From: Streptosporangium carneum
Lineage (GTDB): Bacteria > Actinomycetota > Actinomycetes > Streptosporangiales > Streptosporangiaceae
Reading direction: 5' to 3'
Assembly: GCF_027922005.1 (NCBI RefSeq)
Contig: NZ_BSEV01000002.1
Location: forward strand, 558,001 to 622,000
Length of the DNA stretch: 64,000 bases
Under the pieces are notes generated by a model, which had not been told where the DNA came from, did no database searches, and saw only the letters and a list, made by a program, of their open reading frames with translations. Of the stretch, positions 8,686 to 19,389 are shown piece by piece; position 1 is the stretch's first letter, and every line of letters starts with the position of its first letter. Both the position numbers and the translations under genes were made by a program.

Positions 8686-9735
8686 GTGCGGGGTCGTGGG
8701 CGACGGGGTCTGCTCGTGTTCGCCCTTGCCCTGTTGGCCGGGACCGCGGCGTGCTCCGGCTCGGGCGCGGGGAACAGCGTGCCGAAGCGCGAGGCGCGGG
8801 CGACGGGCGCGACCTCGTCCCCTGCCCCCGCCGCGCTGCGGACGCCCGCCGTCACGCTGGCCGAGGCGGGCAGGGCGCTGTCCGGGATCCTGGGCGCGGG
8901 GGCGGTGCTGGAGGGCGCGACCCCGCATCTGGAGGCCGACCGCAGAAACATCCTGGAGCAGACCCGTGACGCCCAGGAGGCGCTCACCATGGCCGCCTTC
9001 AACAGCTCGGCGGGGGCGCTGCCCCACTACACATGGGGCAGGCCGGAGCTGCTGGTGCCGAGGGAGCAGCAGGCCCCCCTCTGGTTCGCCGCGATCGTCG
9101 ACCGCGAGGACAGCGCGGGCGACGTGCGCTCCGCCGTGCTCACCCTGACCAAGTACGGCGAGCACGCGTGGTACCTCAGCTCGACCTCGCTGCTCGAGCG
9201 GGACGCGCCCGTGCCGGAGATCGCCAAGGACGCGGAGGGGTACGCCGTCGCGCTGGCCGAGGACGACCCGACCACGGCGATCAGCCCGCGGCTCATGGCC
9301 CCGCTGCACGCCACCTCCGCCGAGGAGGGAAGCGCGGGGTTCGCCGCCGGGCTGATCGAGAAGGGGCCGCACACCACCGGCTACGCCGAGGAGATCGCGG
9401 GCAAGCGGCCGAAGTACAAGAGCGACTGCCTCGGCTACGACTCGATCTTCGGCGCGAGCAACTACCCGGTGCGCGCGCTGCGCACCGCCGACGGCGGGGC
9501 CATGGTCATGTACTCGCTGATCAGGACCACCAGTGTGACGGCCAAGATCGAGCCGTGCGCCGACATCAGGGTTCCGAGGGACGCCGAGAGGCTGGCCTCG
9601 GCCCCCGGAGCGCGCAAGGAACTGCGCACCGTGGAGACGCAGCAGTACGTCAGCACGGTCCCCGCGAAGAACAGCCGCACCCTGGCCAGGGTCATCGGCT
9701 ACCTGGGCGGCGTCACCAAGGTGATGGCCAACTGA
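8686..9735 (+). CDS. Predicted secreted lipoprotein, function unknown
   Basis: A 349-residue protein starting at GTG with a strong GAGGAGG ribosome site. The first 22 residues are a lipoprotein signal peptide (RR-rich n-region, hydrophobic [11 protein letters not shown], lipobox TAAC with Cys23), followed by a low-complexity G/S/P/T linker to about residue 50. The mature part is soluble and contains two further cysteines (KSDCLGY and EPCADI) that may form a disulfide. I do not recognise a catalytic motif. It is divergent from prfB and convergent with the glutamate dehydrogenase gene, from which a terminator hairpin separates it. Confidence 0.8.
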   Translation: MRGRGRRGLLVFALALLAGTAACSGSGAGNSVPKREARATGATSSPAPAALRTPAVTLAEAGRALSGILGAGAVLEGATPHLEADRRNILEQTRDAQEALTMAAFNSSAGALPHYTWGRPELLVPREQQAPLWFAAIVDREDSAGDVRSAVLTLTKYGEHAWYLSSTSLLERDAPVPEIAKDAEGYAVALAEDDPTTAISPRLMAPLHATSAEEGSAGFAAGLIEKGPHTTGYAEEIAGKRPKYKSDCLGYDSIFGASNYPVRALRTADGGAMVMYSLIRTTSVTAKIEPCADIRVPRDAERLASAPGARKELRTVETQQYVSTVPAKNSRTLARVIGYLGGVTKVMAN

Positions 9736-9750
9736 CCGAGGCCCGGCGCG

Positions 9751-9781
9751 GCCGGGCCCGTGGTGGTCGCACGGGCCCGGC
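9751..9781. terminator. Bidirectional hairpin terminator between lipoprotein and gdh genes
   Basis: A perfect 12-bp stem, GCCGGGCCCGTG at 9751-9762 pairing with 9770-9781, with a 7-nt loop, in the gap between two convergent genes. There is no U-tract, as is usual for actinomycete terminators. Confidence 0.7.
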
Positions 9782-9790
9782 TCAGGCGGC

Positions 9791-12700
9791 TCAGGCCTCG
9801 GTGTGCGGGAGACTGGTCGCGGCCACCAGCGTGCGGATGGCCCGCAGCGCCACCGACAGCGTCGCGAGGTCGAAGTTGTCGCTCTCCCAGATCTCCGACA
9901 GGGTCTGCCGGGACCTGGCGACCGCCGCCGAGTTCGCCTCGGTCCAGCGTGCGAGGCGCTCCTCCGGCGTCAGGCCCGGTGTGCTGTGGACCAGGACGTC
10001 ACGGGTGAGCGAGGCGTGCGCGGCGTAGAGGTCGTCACGGAGCGCGGCCCGCGCCATGGAGTTCCACCGGCTGTCACGGGGCAGCGCGACCACGCGCTCG
10101 CGCAGCCTGGACAGCTGGAGCCGGTCGGCCAGGTCGAAGTAGACCTCGGCCACCTCGTTCACCGGACGCCCCGTCTGCGAGGCCACCTCGACGAGGTCGA
10201 AGGTGGAGTAGGCCGGGACCATCGCGGCGACCCGCTCGGCCAGCTCCGCGGGCACCCCGCGGGCGACGAAGGAGTCGCGACGCTCCTCGAAGCCCGCCAG
10301 GTCGGAACCGGTGAGCAGCTTGGGCAGGTGCGGCAGCAGGCCGTTCATCCCCTTGGCGAAGAAGCTCACCGTCGAGGCCAGGTCGAGCGGCGCGCGCCGG
10401 TTGCCGAGCAGCCAGCGGGTGCCGCGCTCGCCGAGCTTGCGCGCCTCCAGCTCCATGGCGATCTGAGTGGAGGTGTCCACCTTGTTGTCCAGCTCCTCGA
10501 CCTGCCGCCAGAAGCTCGGCAGGTCGAAGACCTCGCGCGTGACCAGGTAGGCGCGGACGATGTCCGGGGTGGACGCGCCGCTCTCCTCGCCAAGGCGGAA
10601 CATGAAGGTGGTGCCGCTGGAGTTGACCAGGTCGTTCACCACACCGGTCGTGATGATCTCCCTGCGGAGCGGGTGGGCGTCCATGTAGGAGCGCAGGCGC
10701 TCGCGCAGCGCGGACGGGAAGTAGGACACCAGCCACGAGGCGAGGTACGGGTCGTCGGGCAGGTCCGAGGCGAGGATCTCGGCGTCCGTGACCAGCTTGG
10801 TGTAGGCCAGCAGCACGGAGAACTCCGGCGCGGTCAGCCCGAGCCCGGCCTGACGCCGTTCGGCGAGGGCCTTGTCCGACGGCAGGAACTCCAGCTCCCG
10901 GTTGACCAGCCCGGCCCGCTCCAGCTTGCGCAGCTGACGCGCGTGGATGTGCAGCATGTCGGGTGCCTGCGCGCGGGCGGCGGCCAGCACCACGTTCTGG
11001 TCGTAGTTGTCCCGCAGGACCAGCTTGGCGACCTCGTCGGTCATGTCGAGGAAGATCTGGTTGCGCTGCTTGTCGGTCAGCTCGCCGTCGCGGACCGCCC
11101 GGTCCAGCAGGATCTTGATGTTCACCTCGTGGTCGGAGGTGTCGACCCCGGCGGAGTTGTCGATGAAGTCGGTGTTGACGAGCCCGCCCTCGCGGGCGAA
11201 CTCGATGCGGGCGAGCTGGGTGAAGCCCAGGTTCCCGCCCTCGCCGATCACCTTGCAGCGCAGTTCTGAGGCGTTGACCCGGAGGCCGTCGTTGGCCTTG
11301 TCCCCGACGTCGACGTGCGACTCGCTCGACGCCTTGACGTAGGTGCCGATGCCGCCGTTCCACAGCAGGTCGACAGGAGCCCGCAGGATGGCGCTGATCA
11401 GGTCGTTGGGGGCCAGGGACGTCACGCCGTCCGCGATGCCGAGCGCGCTCCGCATCTGCGGGGTGACCGGGATCGACTTGGCGGTGCGCGGCCAGACGCC
11501 GCCGCCCTGCGAGATGAGCGAGGCGTCGTAGTCGGCCCACGAGCTGCGCGGCAGCGCGAAGAGCCGGGCCCGCTCCGCGTAGCCGCGCGCGGCGTCCGGG
11601 TCGGGGTCGACGAAGACGTGCCGGTGGTCGAAGGCCGCGACCAGCCTGATGTGCTGCGACAGCAGCATGCCGTTGCCGAACACGTCGCCGGACATGTCGC
11701 CGATCCCGGCCACGGTGAAGTCGGTGGTCTGGATGTCGACGCCGGTCGTGCGGAAGTGGTACTTGACCGACTCCCACGCGCCCCGGGCGGTGATGCCCAT
11801 GGCCTTGTGGTCGTAGCCGATCGAGCCGCCGGAGGCGAAGGCGTCGCCGAGCCAGAAGCCGTACTGCTTGGAGACCTCGTTGGCGATGTCGGAGAAGGTC
11901 GCGGTGCCCTTGTCCGCGGCGACCACGAGGTAGGTGTCGTCCTCGTCGTTCCTGACCACGTCGGCGGGCGGGACCACCTTGCCGTCGACGAGGTTGTCCG
12001 TGATGTCCAGCAGGCCGGAGATGAACACCCGGTAGCAGGCGATGCCCTCGGCCAGCACGTCCTCGCGCGCACCCGACTTCGGCGGATTTTTCACCACGAA
12101 GCCGCCCTTGGAACCGGTGGGGACGATGACGGTGTTCTTCACCATCTGCGCCTTCACCAGCCCGAGCACCTCGGTGCGGAAGTCCTCCATCCGGTCCGAC
12201 CAGCGCAGGCCGCCTCGCGCGACCTTGCCGAAGCGCAGGTGCACGCCCTCGACCCGCGGGGAGTAGACGAAGACCTCGAACCTGGGCCTCGGCAGCGGCA
12301 GCACGCTGATCGACGGCGAGTCGAACTTCAGGCTGATGTACGGCTTGCGTTCGCCGTCGACCGTCTGGAAGTAGTTCGTCCGCAGCGTGGCGTCGATCAT
12401 CTCCAGGTAGGCCCGCAGGATGCGGTCCTCGTCCAGGGAGGCGACGTCGTCCAGCGCGCCGAGGATCTCCTCGTTCAGCGCCTCCGCCAGGTCGGAGCGG
12501 ACCTCCTGGTCGCGCCTGGGGTCGAGCCTGGCCTCGAACAGCCGCACCAGCAGCCGCGCGAGCCGTACGTTGCCCAGCAGCACCCGCTCGATGTAGTCCT
12601 GGCTGAACGTGCTCCCCGCCTGACGCAGGTACTTGGCGTAGACCCGCAGGATCTCGGCCTGCTCCCAGGTCAGCCCCGCGGCCAGCACCAGGGCGTTGAA

Positions 12701-14671
12701 CCCGTCGCTTTCGACCCTGCCCCGCCACAGCGCGTCGAAGGCGTCCTGGAAGAGGCGCTTGAACTCGTCCCTGTCCACCTCGGGCGACAGGGTGTAGCGC
12801 AGCCCGAAGTCGTAGATCCAGGCGTCGTTGGTCGCCGGGTCGTTGTCGCGGTCGATCTCGTAGGGACGCTCGTCGACCACCTCGACGCCGAGGCGCTGCA
12901 GCAGCGGCAGCACGTGCGACAGGGAGATGGGCGCGCCGATCCGGTAGAGCTTGAAGCGGCGCTCGCCCTCCGAGGCGTCGTACGGCTCGTAGAGGTTCAT
13001 CCCGATCTCATCGGGCGAACCGCCCGCCAGCGCCTCGAGACGGCGCAGGTCGGCCACGGCCAGGCGGGGCGGGAAGTCGGCCTTGTAGCCCTCGGGGAAC
13101 GCCGCGGCGTACCGGCGCGTGAGCCGGGGGCCCTCCTCCTCCGAGCTCAGCTCGGCGATGGCGGTGGCCAGGTCGTCGTCCCACGAGCGGGTCGCGGCGG
13201 CCAGCCTGCCCTCCAGCTCCTCCACGTTCAGCGCGTCGGCGCTCAGCGGCCTGCCCCGCTCTCCGCGTACGACCACGTGCAGCCGGGCGAGCGCCGACTC
13301 CCCGATCATCGCGCTGTAGTCGAAGGAGGTGCCGCCGACCGCCTTGAGCAGGATCTCCTGCATCCTGACGCGGATCTTGGTGGTGTAGCGGTCACGCGGC
13401 AGGTAGATCAGGAAGGAGATGTAGCGGCCGTAGTCGTCGGGCCGCAGGAAGACCTTGACCTGCTTGCGCTCGCGCAGCCTGAGCACGCCGAGCGCGATCG
13501 GCAGCAGCTGCTCGACCGAGGTCTGGAAGAGCTCGTCCCTGGGGAAGGTCTCCAGGATCTCGATGAGGTCCTTGCCGTCGTGGCTGTCCGGTTCGAGCTC
13601 GGCCAGGTCGATCACCTCGGCCAGCTTGCGCCGCAGCACCGGGATCCGGGAGATCGACTCGTTGTACGCCACGTGGGTGAACAGGCCGAGGAAACGCCGC
13701 TCGCCGACGACCTCGCCCGTCTCGTCGAAGAGCTTGACGCCCACGTAGTCGAGGTAGGCGGGGCGGTGCACGGTCGCGCGGGTGTTGGCCTTCGTGATGA
13801 TCAGCATCTGCTGCCGGTCCCTGGCCTTGGCGCGCAGCTCGGGCGGGAGCGCGGCGAAGCTCCCCGAGCCCGCCTTGTCATGGCGCAGGATGCCGAGGCC
13901 GGTGCCCGGCACCGGGCGCAGCGTGTCGCCCTGCTCGCCCTCCTCAAGGCGGTACTCCCGGTAGCCGAGGAAGGTGAAGTGCCCGTCGGCCAGCCAGCGC
14001 ATCAGCTCCAGGCTGTCCTCGACCCCGGCGAGGTCCAGCGGCGGCGGGTTGACCGAGACGTCCTCCGCGGTCCGCACGGCCAGGGCCCGCATCTTGGCGA
14101 AGTCCTCGACGGCGTAGCGCACGTCCTCCAGGACCCGCTGCAGGTCCGACTCCAGCTGCTTGAGCACCGCGGAGTCGGCCTGCCTGTCGATCTCGAAGTG
14201 CATCCAGGACTCGGTGATCGTCTGACCGCCGTCGTCCTGGCCGCCCCTGCCCAGCAACTTGCCGGTGACGTCCCGGTGCACCCGCACCTGCGGGTGCACC
14301 ACCAGGTGGGTGGTGATCTCATGACGGCCGAGCTCCATCGTCACGGAGTCGACCAGGAAGGGCATGTCGTCGGTGACCACCTCGACGACCGAACGGCCGG
14401 GATCCCAGCCGTGCTCCTCCAGACTCGGAGTGTAGGCCCGCACCAGGGCCCGCCCCTGGGGGCGCTTCTCCGCGAGCTGTCGCTGGGCCATCGCGGGGCC
14501 GTACACGTCGACCGGGTTGCGGCCCAGCAGATCCTCCGGCGCGACATGCCGATAGTAGAGCCTGAGAAAGGCGAGTGCCTCCTCATCACTCACGTGGTCG
14601 CTGCCAGGCGTGTGCGCGCAGGTCTCCGCGGCACTCCTCAGCAGCTCGTCCTTCGCCTCGTCGAGCGGCAT
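9791..14671 (-). CDS. gdh: NAD-specific glutamate dehydrogenase, long (about 180 kDa) type
   Basis: A 1626-residue protein of the large NAD-dependent glutamate dehydrogenase class, which oxidatively deaminates glutamate to 2-oxoglutarate and ammonia (EC 1.4.1.2). The long N-terminal regulatory part holds ACT-like segments, and the C-terminal half holds the catalytic region with [26 protein letters not shown] and the nucleotide-binding [18 protein letters not shown] chose ATG 14671 because an AAGGAG ribosome site stands about 10 nt upstream and the sequence [14 protein letters not shown] follows; the open frame continues 53 residues further without conservation. The gene stands alone, convergent with the lipoprotein gene. 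An AT-rich segment with a 14-bp inverted repeat lies just upstream. Very long open frames on the opposite strand are shadows of this gene. Confidence 0.95.
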   Translation of the reverse strand: MPLDEAKDELLRSAAETCAHTPGSDHVSDEEALAFLRLYYRHVAPEDLLGRNPVDVYGPAMAQRQLAEKRPQGRALVRAYTPSLEEHGWDPGRSVVEVVTDDMPFLVDSVTMELGRHEITTHLVVHPQVRVHRDVTGKLLGRGGQDDGGQTITESWMHFEIDRQADSAVLKQLESDLQRVLEDVRYAVEDFAKMRALAVRTAEDVSVNPPPLDLAGVEDSLELMRWLADGHFTFLGYREYRLEEGEQGDTLRPVPGTGLGILRHDKAGSGSFAALPPELRAKARDRQQMLIITKANTRATVHRPAYLDYVGVKLFDETGEVVGERRFLGLFTHVAYNESISRIPVLRRKLAEVIDLAELEPDSHDGKDLIEILETFPRDELFQTSVEQLLPIALGVLRLRERKQVKVFLRPDDYGRYISFLIYLPRDRYTTKIRVRMQEILLKAVGGTSFDYSAMIGESALARLHVVVRGERGRPLSADALNVEELEGRLAAATRSWDDDLATAIAELSSEEEGPRLTRRYAAAFPEGYKADFPPRLAVADLRRLEALAGGSPDEIGMNLYEPYDASEGERRFKLYRIGAPISLSHVLPLLQRLGVEVVDERPYEIDRDNDPATNDAWIYDFGLRYTLSPEVDRDEFKRLFQDAFDALWRGRVESDGFNALVLAAGLTWEQAEILRVYAKYLRQAGSTFSQDYIERVLLGNVRLARLLVRLFEARLDPRRDQEVRSDLAEALNEEILGALDDVASLDEDRILRAYLEMIDATLRTNYFQTVDGERKPYISLKFDSPSISVLPLPRPRFEVFVYSPRVEGVHLRFGKVARGGLRWSDRMEDFRTEVLGLVKAQMVKNTVIVPTGSKGGFVVKNPPKSGAREDVLAEGIACYRVFISGLLDITDNLVDGKVVPPADVVRNDEDDTYLVVAADKGTATFSDIANEVSKQYGFWLGDAFASGGSIGYDHKAMGITARGAWESVKYHFRTTGVDIQTTDFTVAGIGDMSGDVFGNGMLLSQHIRLVAAFDHRHVFVDPDPDAARGYAERARLFALPRSSWADYDASLISQGGGVWPRTAKSIPVTPQMRSALGIADGVTSLAPNDLISAILRAPVDLLWNGGIGTYVKASSESHVDVGDKANDGLRVNASELRCKVIGEGGNLGFTQLARIEFAREGGLVNTDFIDNSAGVDTSDHEVNIKILLDRAVRDGELTDKQRNQIFLDMTDEVAKLVLRDNYDQNVVLAAARAQAPDMLHIHARQLRKLERAGLVNRELEFLPSDKALAERRQAGLGLTAPEFSVLLAYTKLVTDAEILASDLPDDPYLASWLVSYFPSALRERLRSYMDAHPLRREIITTGVVNDLVNSSGTTFMFRLGEESGASTPDIVRAYLVTREVFDLPSFWRQVEELDNKVDTSTQIAMELEARKLGERGTRWLLGNRRAPLDLASTVSFFAKGMNGLLPHLPKLLTGSDLAGFEERRDSFVARGVPAELAERVAAMVPAYSTFDLVEVASQTGRPVNEVAEVYFDLADRLQLSRLRERVVALPRDSRWNSMARAALRDDLYAAHASLTRDVLVHSTPGLTPEERLARWTEANSAAVARSRQTLSEIWESDNFDLATLSVALRAIRTLVAATSLPHTEA

Positions 14672-15617
14672 GTCGCTCTCACTCCTTTGTGAGGGGTTTT
14701 TCGTATTAGATAGGGATCTACGATTAAAATCGTCGTTCCCTCGGCGGGGGAAGTAATGCGGGCGCGCGCCGCACCGGGCGGTGGGGCCCCCGTCGTCTCG
14801 CCCCTGCCCGGCCTCATGTGAATCCGTCACCCGGCCGCCACGCGAGGGGCCTGCCGTAAGGCGACGGTCCCGTGACGGTGATCCGGTCCTCGGACACGGG
14901 CGACGAGATGGACTCGTCCACCGCTCACCTCACCGAAACCCCACCCGTCGGGCACGGCCCGTGGCACAACACCTCCAGCGGCCACCTGTCCCGATCCCCG
15001 TTGACCGAGGCATGCCGCCGCTCCTGATACCACCCGAAAAGCTGTGAAACGTCAATGTGGCTTCCGGCTAACAACGGGAGAACTGGAGCGCTCCAGCCCG
15101 ATAGGGCACCACGATCCGGACGCTCCCCAATCTCCGGGAGCATGACCGAAACCCCGAGCGCGTGGCACGGGCCCAGCCCGCCACCCGGGCTCAGGCGCGC
15201 CGCGGAACCGGGATCCGATCCCGCGCGCCGACCTCCTCGGCCCTGCCCCGCGGGGTCCGGGTTCTCCGCCGCCCGCCGGGCACACGAGCCCGGACAGGCC
15301 GCACCCGATGACTCCGCAGTGTCCCACGGACGGCCCGCGTCGCGCCCGCCGTCTCGGAATTACCTCTCATGACTGCCACGATCCAGCGGTCCCGGCACGG
15401 CGAATCTCGGCGCGCCCCTCCCCCCCGGCGCGATCAGCCCGGCGCGGCGGGCTCGGCGCCGAACTCCCGACGCCGACCCCCGACAGGAGAACGCCCGTTC
15501 GATCCGATGCTCCAGCAAGCACCCCGTACATCCACGAAGTGATGCGAATGTGACCAACCACGCGGGCTTTCCCGCCGTCTCACCGGGCAGGTGACACGCA
15601 AGCATCGGAGAAAGATC
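14672..15617. other. 0.95-kb region without a recognised gene between gdh and the FAD oxidase
   Basis: None of the short open frames here has a convincing start or known family. The gdh-proximal part is unusually AT-rich for this genome (about 14696-14735) and probably holds the gdh promoter on the minus strand, with TATCTAATAC as a possible -10 region. A perfect 14-bp palindrome CTGGAGCGCTCCAG lies at 15082-15095. The remainder shows no clear structure. Confidence 0.5.
14720..14733. promoter_or_regulatory. 14-bp inverted repeat in the gdh promoter region
   Basis: ACGATT-AA-AATCGT is a perfect inverted repeat about 50 bp upstream of the gdh start, beside AT-rich promoter-like sequence. It could be an operator; no regulator can be named. 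Confidence 0.35.
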
Positions 15618-17081
15618 ATGCAACCCGCTCAGGACCGGCGGACATTCCTCAGACTCGGCGGCATGGCCGCCCTGACCCTGGGAGCCGGATTGCCCACATC
15701 CACCACAGCGGCCCCCGCGGAGTGGAACGCTCTGGGCCGGGGCCTGGACGGCAAGCTCATCCGGCCCGGCGACGCCTCCTACGACGCGGCCCGCCGCCTG
15801 TTCAACCCGGCCTTCGACGCGACGCGGCCCGCGGGCGTCGCCTACTGCGCCTCCCCCTCCGACGTGGTCGAATGCGTGAACTTCGCCCGCAAGATGAAGG
15901 TGCCGCTGGCCGTGCGGTCGGGAGGGCACTCCTACGGAGGCTGGTCGACGGGCAGCGGCCTGGTCGTCGACGTCTCCCGGATGAACACGGTCAGGCAGGC
16001 GTCGGGGCGGGCGACCGTGGGGGCGGGGGCCAAACTGGTCGACGTCTACGACAAGCTCGCCGCCCGCGGGGTCAGCATCCCGGCCGGAACCTGCCCCACG
16101 GTCGGGGTGAGCGGGCTGACGCTCGGCGGCGGGATCGGCGTGGTGTCCAGGAAGTACGGCCTGACGTGCGACGTGATGGAGTCGGTCCAGATGGTCACGG
16201 CCGACGGGCGGCTGCTGACCTGCGACGCCGACCACAACCCCGACCTCTACTGGGCCTCGCGCGGCGGGGGCGGCGGCAACCTGGGCGTCGCGGTCTCCTT
16301 CGGCTTCAGGACCCACCCCACGCGCGACGTCACGGTGTTCTTCCTGCACTGGCCGTGGGCGAAGGCCGCCAAGGCGGTCAGGGCGTGGCAGGCATGGGCC
16401 CCGGCCGCGCCGGACGAGATGTGGTCCACGCTGCACCTGAGCAGCGAGGGCGGGATGGACGTGCAGATCGGCGGCCTCTACCTGGGCGGCAGGGCGGGCT
16501 GCGAACGGCTGCTCGACCGGCTGACGAGCGGGATCGGCCCGGTCTCGAGGACGTTCGTCAAGCAGACGTCCTACAGCCACGCGATGATGATCATGGGAGG
16601 CTGCTCGACGCTGTCGGTCTCCCAGTGCCACCAACCCGGCTCCCTGCCGGGGCAGACCCGCGACGGCAGGCTGTCGCGGGACAACTTCAAGGGCAAGTCG
16701 CACATGGCCTACCGCCCGCTCTCCGAGGCGGGCGCCAGGGCACTGGTCGCCCAGATCGCCAGGCCCGGCAGCCACACCGTGCTCCTGGACGCCCTCGGCG
16801 GAGCCGTGGGACGGGTGCGTCCCGAGGCGACGGCCTTCCCGCACCGGGCCGCCCTCTACAGCGTCCAGTACTACGCCCACCACGTCGGCGCCGCCGCCTG
16901 GACCAGGAACGCGCACGCCGCGATGCGCCCCCACTTCGGCGACCACGCCTACGTCAACTACGTCGATCCCGAGCTCAGCGGCTGGCGCACGGCCTACTAC
17001 GGGGCGAACGCCGACAGGCTCGCCCGGATCAAGGCCGCCTACGACCCCGGCCGCCTCTTCCGCCTGCCCCAGGGTTTCTGA
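15618..17081 (+). CDS. Tat-exported FAD-linked oxidase of the berberine-bridge-enzyme family
   Basis: A 487-residue protein. The N-terminus MQPAQDRRTFLRLGG carries a twin-arginine signal followed by a hydrophobic stretch and TTAAPA, so the enzyme is probably exported folded with its cofactor. The FAD-binding domain has RSGGHSYGGWS, whose His normally binds FAD covalently, and PAGTCPTVGVSGLTLGGG, whose Cys is at the second covalent attachment position of bicovalent enzymes. A berberine-bridge C-terminal segment (HAYVNYVDPEL) follows. The family oxidises sugars, alkaloids or polyketide intermediates; the substrate is not evident. ATG 15618 has GGAG at a spacing of 7. An ATG-like start nine codons earlier lacks one. 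Neighbouring genes give no pathway. Confidence 0.9.
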   Translation: MQPAQDRRTFLRLGGMAALTLGAGLPTSTTAAPAEWNALGRGLDGKLIRPGDASYDAARRLFNPAFDATRPAGVAYCASPSDVVECVNFARKMKVPLAVRSGGHSYGGWSTGSGLVVDVSRMNTVRQASGRATVGAGAKLVDVYDKLAARGVSIPAGTCPTVGVSGLTLGGGIGVVSRKYGLTCDVMESVQMVTADGRLLTCDADHNPDLYWASRGGGGGNLGVAVSFGFRTHPTRDVTVFFLHWPWAKAAKAVRAWQAWAPAAPDEMWSTLHLSSEGGMDVQIGGLYLGGRAGCERLLDRLTSGIGPVSRTFVKQTSYSHAMMIMGGCSTLSVSQCHQPGSLPGQTRDGRLSRDNFKGKSHMAYRPLSEAGARALVAQIARPGSHTVLLDALGGAVGRVRPEATAFPHRAALYSVQYYAHHVGAAAWTRNAHAAMRPHFGDHAYVNYVDPELSGWRTAYYGANADRLARIKAAYDPGRLFRLPQGF

Positions 17082-17160
17082 CATTCGCGTCCTGGGACAC
17101 TGCCTCTCCTTTTCCGGGCGAAAGCACCTATACGGTGTGTCAATCGGTCAGGGAGGGACA

Positions 17161-19389
17161 GTGGCGGCAGCGACGCGCATCGCGTGGTCGTGCTGCGCGC
17201 TGACGCTGTCCATGGTGGCGATCGCCGTCACCCTGGCGTCGCTCAACGGAGTCAGCCCGCTCGGCCTCGGCCACCTGCTCTTCGTGATCGCCTGCGCGCT
17301 GGCGGGCGGTCTGATCGGCTCACGGCGGCCCGAACACCGGGTCGGACTGTCGCTCGCGATCAGCGGGTTCTGCTTCGCGCTCATGGAGGCCTGCGGCCAG
17401 TACGCCGTCTACGGCCTGGTCACCCGCCCCGGCCTGCCGCTCGCCCAGGCCATGGCATGGCCGCAGACCTGGCTCTGGGTACCGGCGAACCTGTCCATCG
17501 CGGTGATACCGATGATCTTCCCGGGCGGCAGGGTGTCCTCGCCCTGGCTGCGCCCCCTCATCCGTCTCGCGCTCGTCGCGGCCGCGTCGACCATGGCGGT
17601 GAGCGCGCTGCGGCCCGGCGAGAACGAGCAGGTCGGATCGCACACCGGGGTGGTCAACCCGCTCGGGGTCGCCTGGGCGGCCCACCTGGCGCCGCCGGTC
17701 GAGACCGCGATGACGGTCCTCACGGCGGTGGTCTTCCTCGCGGGCGGGGCCGACCTGTCCTTCCGGGCGCTGCGCAGCTCGGGCGAGGAGCGCCGCCAGA
17801 CCAAGTGGCTGGCCTACGCCGTCGGGATCGAGATGCTGGTCGTCGCCGCCCGCCTCGCGGCAGGACTGACCGACGACCTCCCCGGCCGCGTCTGGCCGAC
17901 GACCACCTCCGTCTGGGAGCTCGGCTCGGCGACGACCGCTCTGCTGCCGGTCGCCGTCTGCGTCGCCGTCCTGCGCCACCGGCTCTTCGACATCGACCTC
18001 GTGATCAACAGGACGCTGGTCTACACGCTGCTCTCCGGCTGTGTGACCGCGGGATACGTGGCCGTCGTCGCCTACCTCGGCGCGATCTTCCCCAGCGGGG
18101 ACCTGCCGGTCCCGGTGCTGGCCGCCGGGCTCGTCGCACTGGTCTTCGAGCCGTTGCGGCAGCGGCTGCAGGGCTGGGTGAACCTGCTGACGTACGGCGA
18201 GCGGGACGACCCCTACGCGGCGCTCACCCGCCTGGGCAGGCGCCTTGAGAACACCGGGGAGCCGGACGCCGTGCTGCCGGGGGTCGCGCGCTCCGTGGCG
18301 GAGGCGTTGCGGCTGCCGTACGCGGCGGTCGAGACCGCCTCCGGCTCGCGGCACGCCTTCGGCGCCCCGACCGGCGACCCGGTGCGGCTGCCGCTGACGC
18401 ACAACGGCGCCCGGGTCGGCGACCTGATCCTGTCGCCCAGGGCGGGCGAGACCGGATTCGGCCGCCGTGACCTGCGCGTGCTGACGGACCTGGCCAGGCA
18501 GGTCGCGGTGGCCGTGCACGCCACCCGCCTCTCCGCGGACCTGCGGCGCTCACGGGAAAGGCTCGTGATGGCCCGCGAGGAGGAGCGCCGCCGCCTCAGA
18601 CGCGACCTCCACGACGGGCTCGGCCCCACCCTGGCCGCGCTGACCATGCGGGCCGAGGCCGCCCACGACCTGGTCGAGGAGGAGCACGCGCGACGACTGC
18701 TCACCGACATCATCGGCGACGCCGAGGCGGCGGTCGCCGACGTGCGGACCCTGGTCGAGGGGCTGCGGCCCCCCGCGCTCGACACCCTCGGCCTGCTCGG
18801 CTCCCTGCGCGCCCACGCCGTCCGGCAGCCGCCCGGTCTGCGCGTGGCCGTACACGCCCCGGACGGCCTCCCCCCGCTGCCCGCCGCGACGGAGGTCGCC
18901 GCCTACCGCATCGCGGCCGAGGCGCTGGCCAACGTGCGCAGACACGCCGGAGCGACCCGTGCGGAGCTGCGGGTCGAGGTGGGCGACGGCATGCTCAGGC
19001 TTGAGGTGTCCGACGACGGCGACGGGCCGCGGCGGTCCGGGGACGGCGACCGGACGGAGCCTGACGGAAACGGCGACCGGGCGGGGGCGGACGGGAACGG
19101 CGACCGGGCGGGGGCGGACGGAGACGGAGACGCGCGGCCGGAAAGGGACCACGGCGGGACACCGCCGGACGGGAACGACGGGGCGCGGACGACGCCCCTG
19201 GACGGCCCGGGCCCTGCCGGAGTGGGAGTGACGTCGATGCGCGAGCGGGCCCTGGAACTGGGGGGATCGTTCACGCTCGAGAGGCGTCCCGGAGGCGGGA
19301 CCAGGGTCAGGGTCACGCTTCCCGCACACGAGACAGAGCTCCCCACACGTGGAGGAGAGGAGTCCGATGATCCGGATCCTGCTGGTTGA
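17161..19389 (+). CDS. Membrane sensor histidine kinase, NarL/LiaS type
   Basis: A 742-residue kinase with about eight N-terminal membrane segments (to about 325), a GAF-like region, then a HisKA_3 dimerisation domain with REEERRRLRRDLHDGLGP, His484 being the phosphorylation site, and a HATPase domain. The ATPase domain is interrupted between its DDGDG box and the GVGVTSMRERA box by an Asp/Gly/Asn-rich insert of about 60 residues containing three 27-bp DNA repeats. I chose GTG 17161 because GGAGG stands 4-5 nt upstream; GTG 17137 is an alternative adding eight residues. The 3' end overlaps the response regulator start by 23 nt, so the two are translationally coupled. Confidence 0.92.
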   Translation: MAAATRIAWSCCALTLSMVAIAVTLASLNGVSPLGLGHLLFVIACALAGGLIGSRRPEHRVGLSLAISGFCFALMEACGQYAVYGLVTRPGLPLAQAMAWPQTWLWVPANLSIAVIPMIFPGGRVSSPWLRPLIRLALVAAASTMAVSALRPGENEQVGSHTGVVNPLGVAWAAHLAPPVETAMTVLTAVVFLAGGADLSFRALRSSGEERRQTKWLAYAVGIEMLVVAARLAAGLTDDLPGRVWPTTTSVWELGSATTALLPVAVCVAVLRHRLFDIDLVINRTLVYTLLSGCVTAGYVAVVAYLGAIFPSGDLPVPVLAAGLVALVFEPLRQRLQGWVNLLTYGERDDPYAALTRLGRRLENTGEPDAVLPGVARSVAEALRLPYAAVETASGSRHAFGAPTGDPVRLPLTHNGARVGDLILSPRAGETGFGRRDLRVLTDLARQVAVAVHATRLSADLRRSRERLVMAREEERRRLRRDLHDGLGPTLAALTMRAEAAHDLVEEEHARRLLTDIIGDAEAAVADVRTLVEGLRPPALDTLGLLGSLRAHAVRQPPGLRVAVHAPDGLPPLPAATEVAAYRIAAEALANVRRHAGATRAELRVEVGDGMLRLEVSDDGDGPRRSGDGDRTEPDGNGDRAGADGNGDRAGADGDGDARPERDHGGTPPDGNDGARTTPLDGPGPAGVGVTSMRERALELGGSFTLERRPGGGTRVRVTLPAHETELPTRGGEESDDPDPAG
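19044..19124 (+). repeat. Three in-frame 27-bp repeats inside the kinase ATPase domain
   Basis: Units begin at 19044, 19071 and 19098 and encode GDRTEPDGN, GDRAGADGN and GDRAGADGD; the last two are nearly identical in DNA. They fall in the lid region of the HATPase domain. A partial fourth unit (GDARPERDH) follows. Confidence 0.88.

Noticed and set aside
11315-14692. Plus-strand open frame of 1125 codons opposite gdh
   Set aside because: Its protein is rich in Arg, Val, Gly, His and Gln without any family pattern, as expected for the antisense of a high-GC gene. The minus-strand glutamate dehydrogenase is unmistakable.
15082-15095. CTGGAGCGCTCCAG as a promoter operator
   Set aside because: It is a perfect 14-bp palindrome but lies about 500 bp from either flanking gene start, and no associated promoter is seen.
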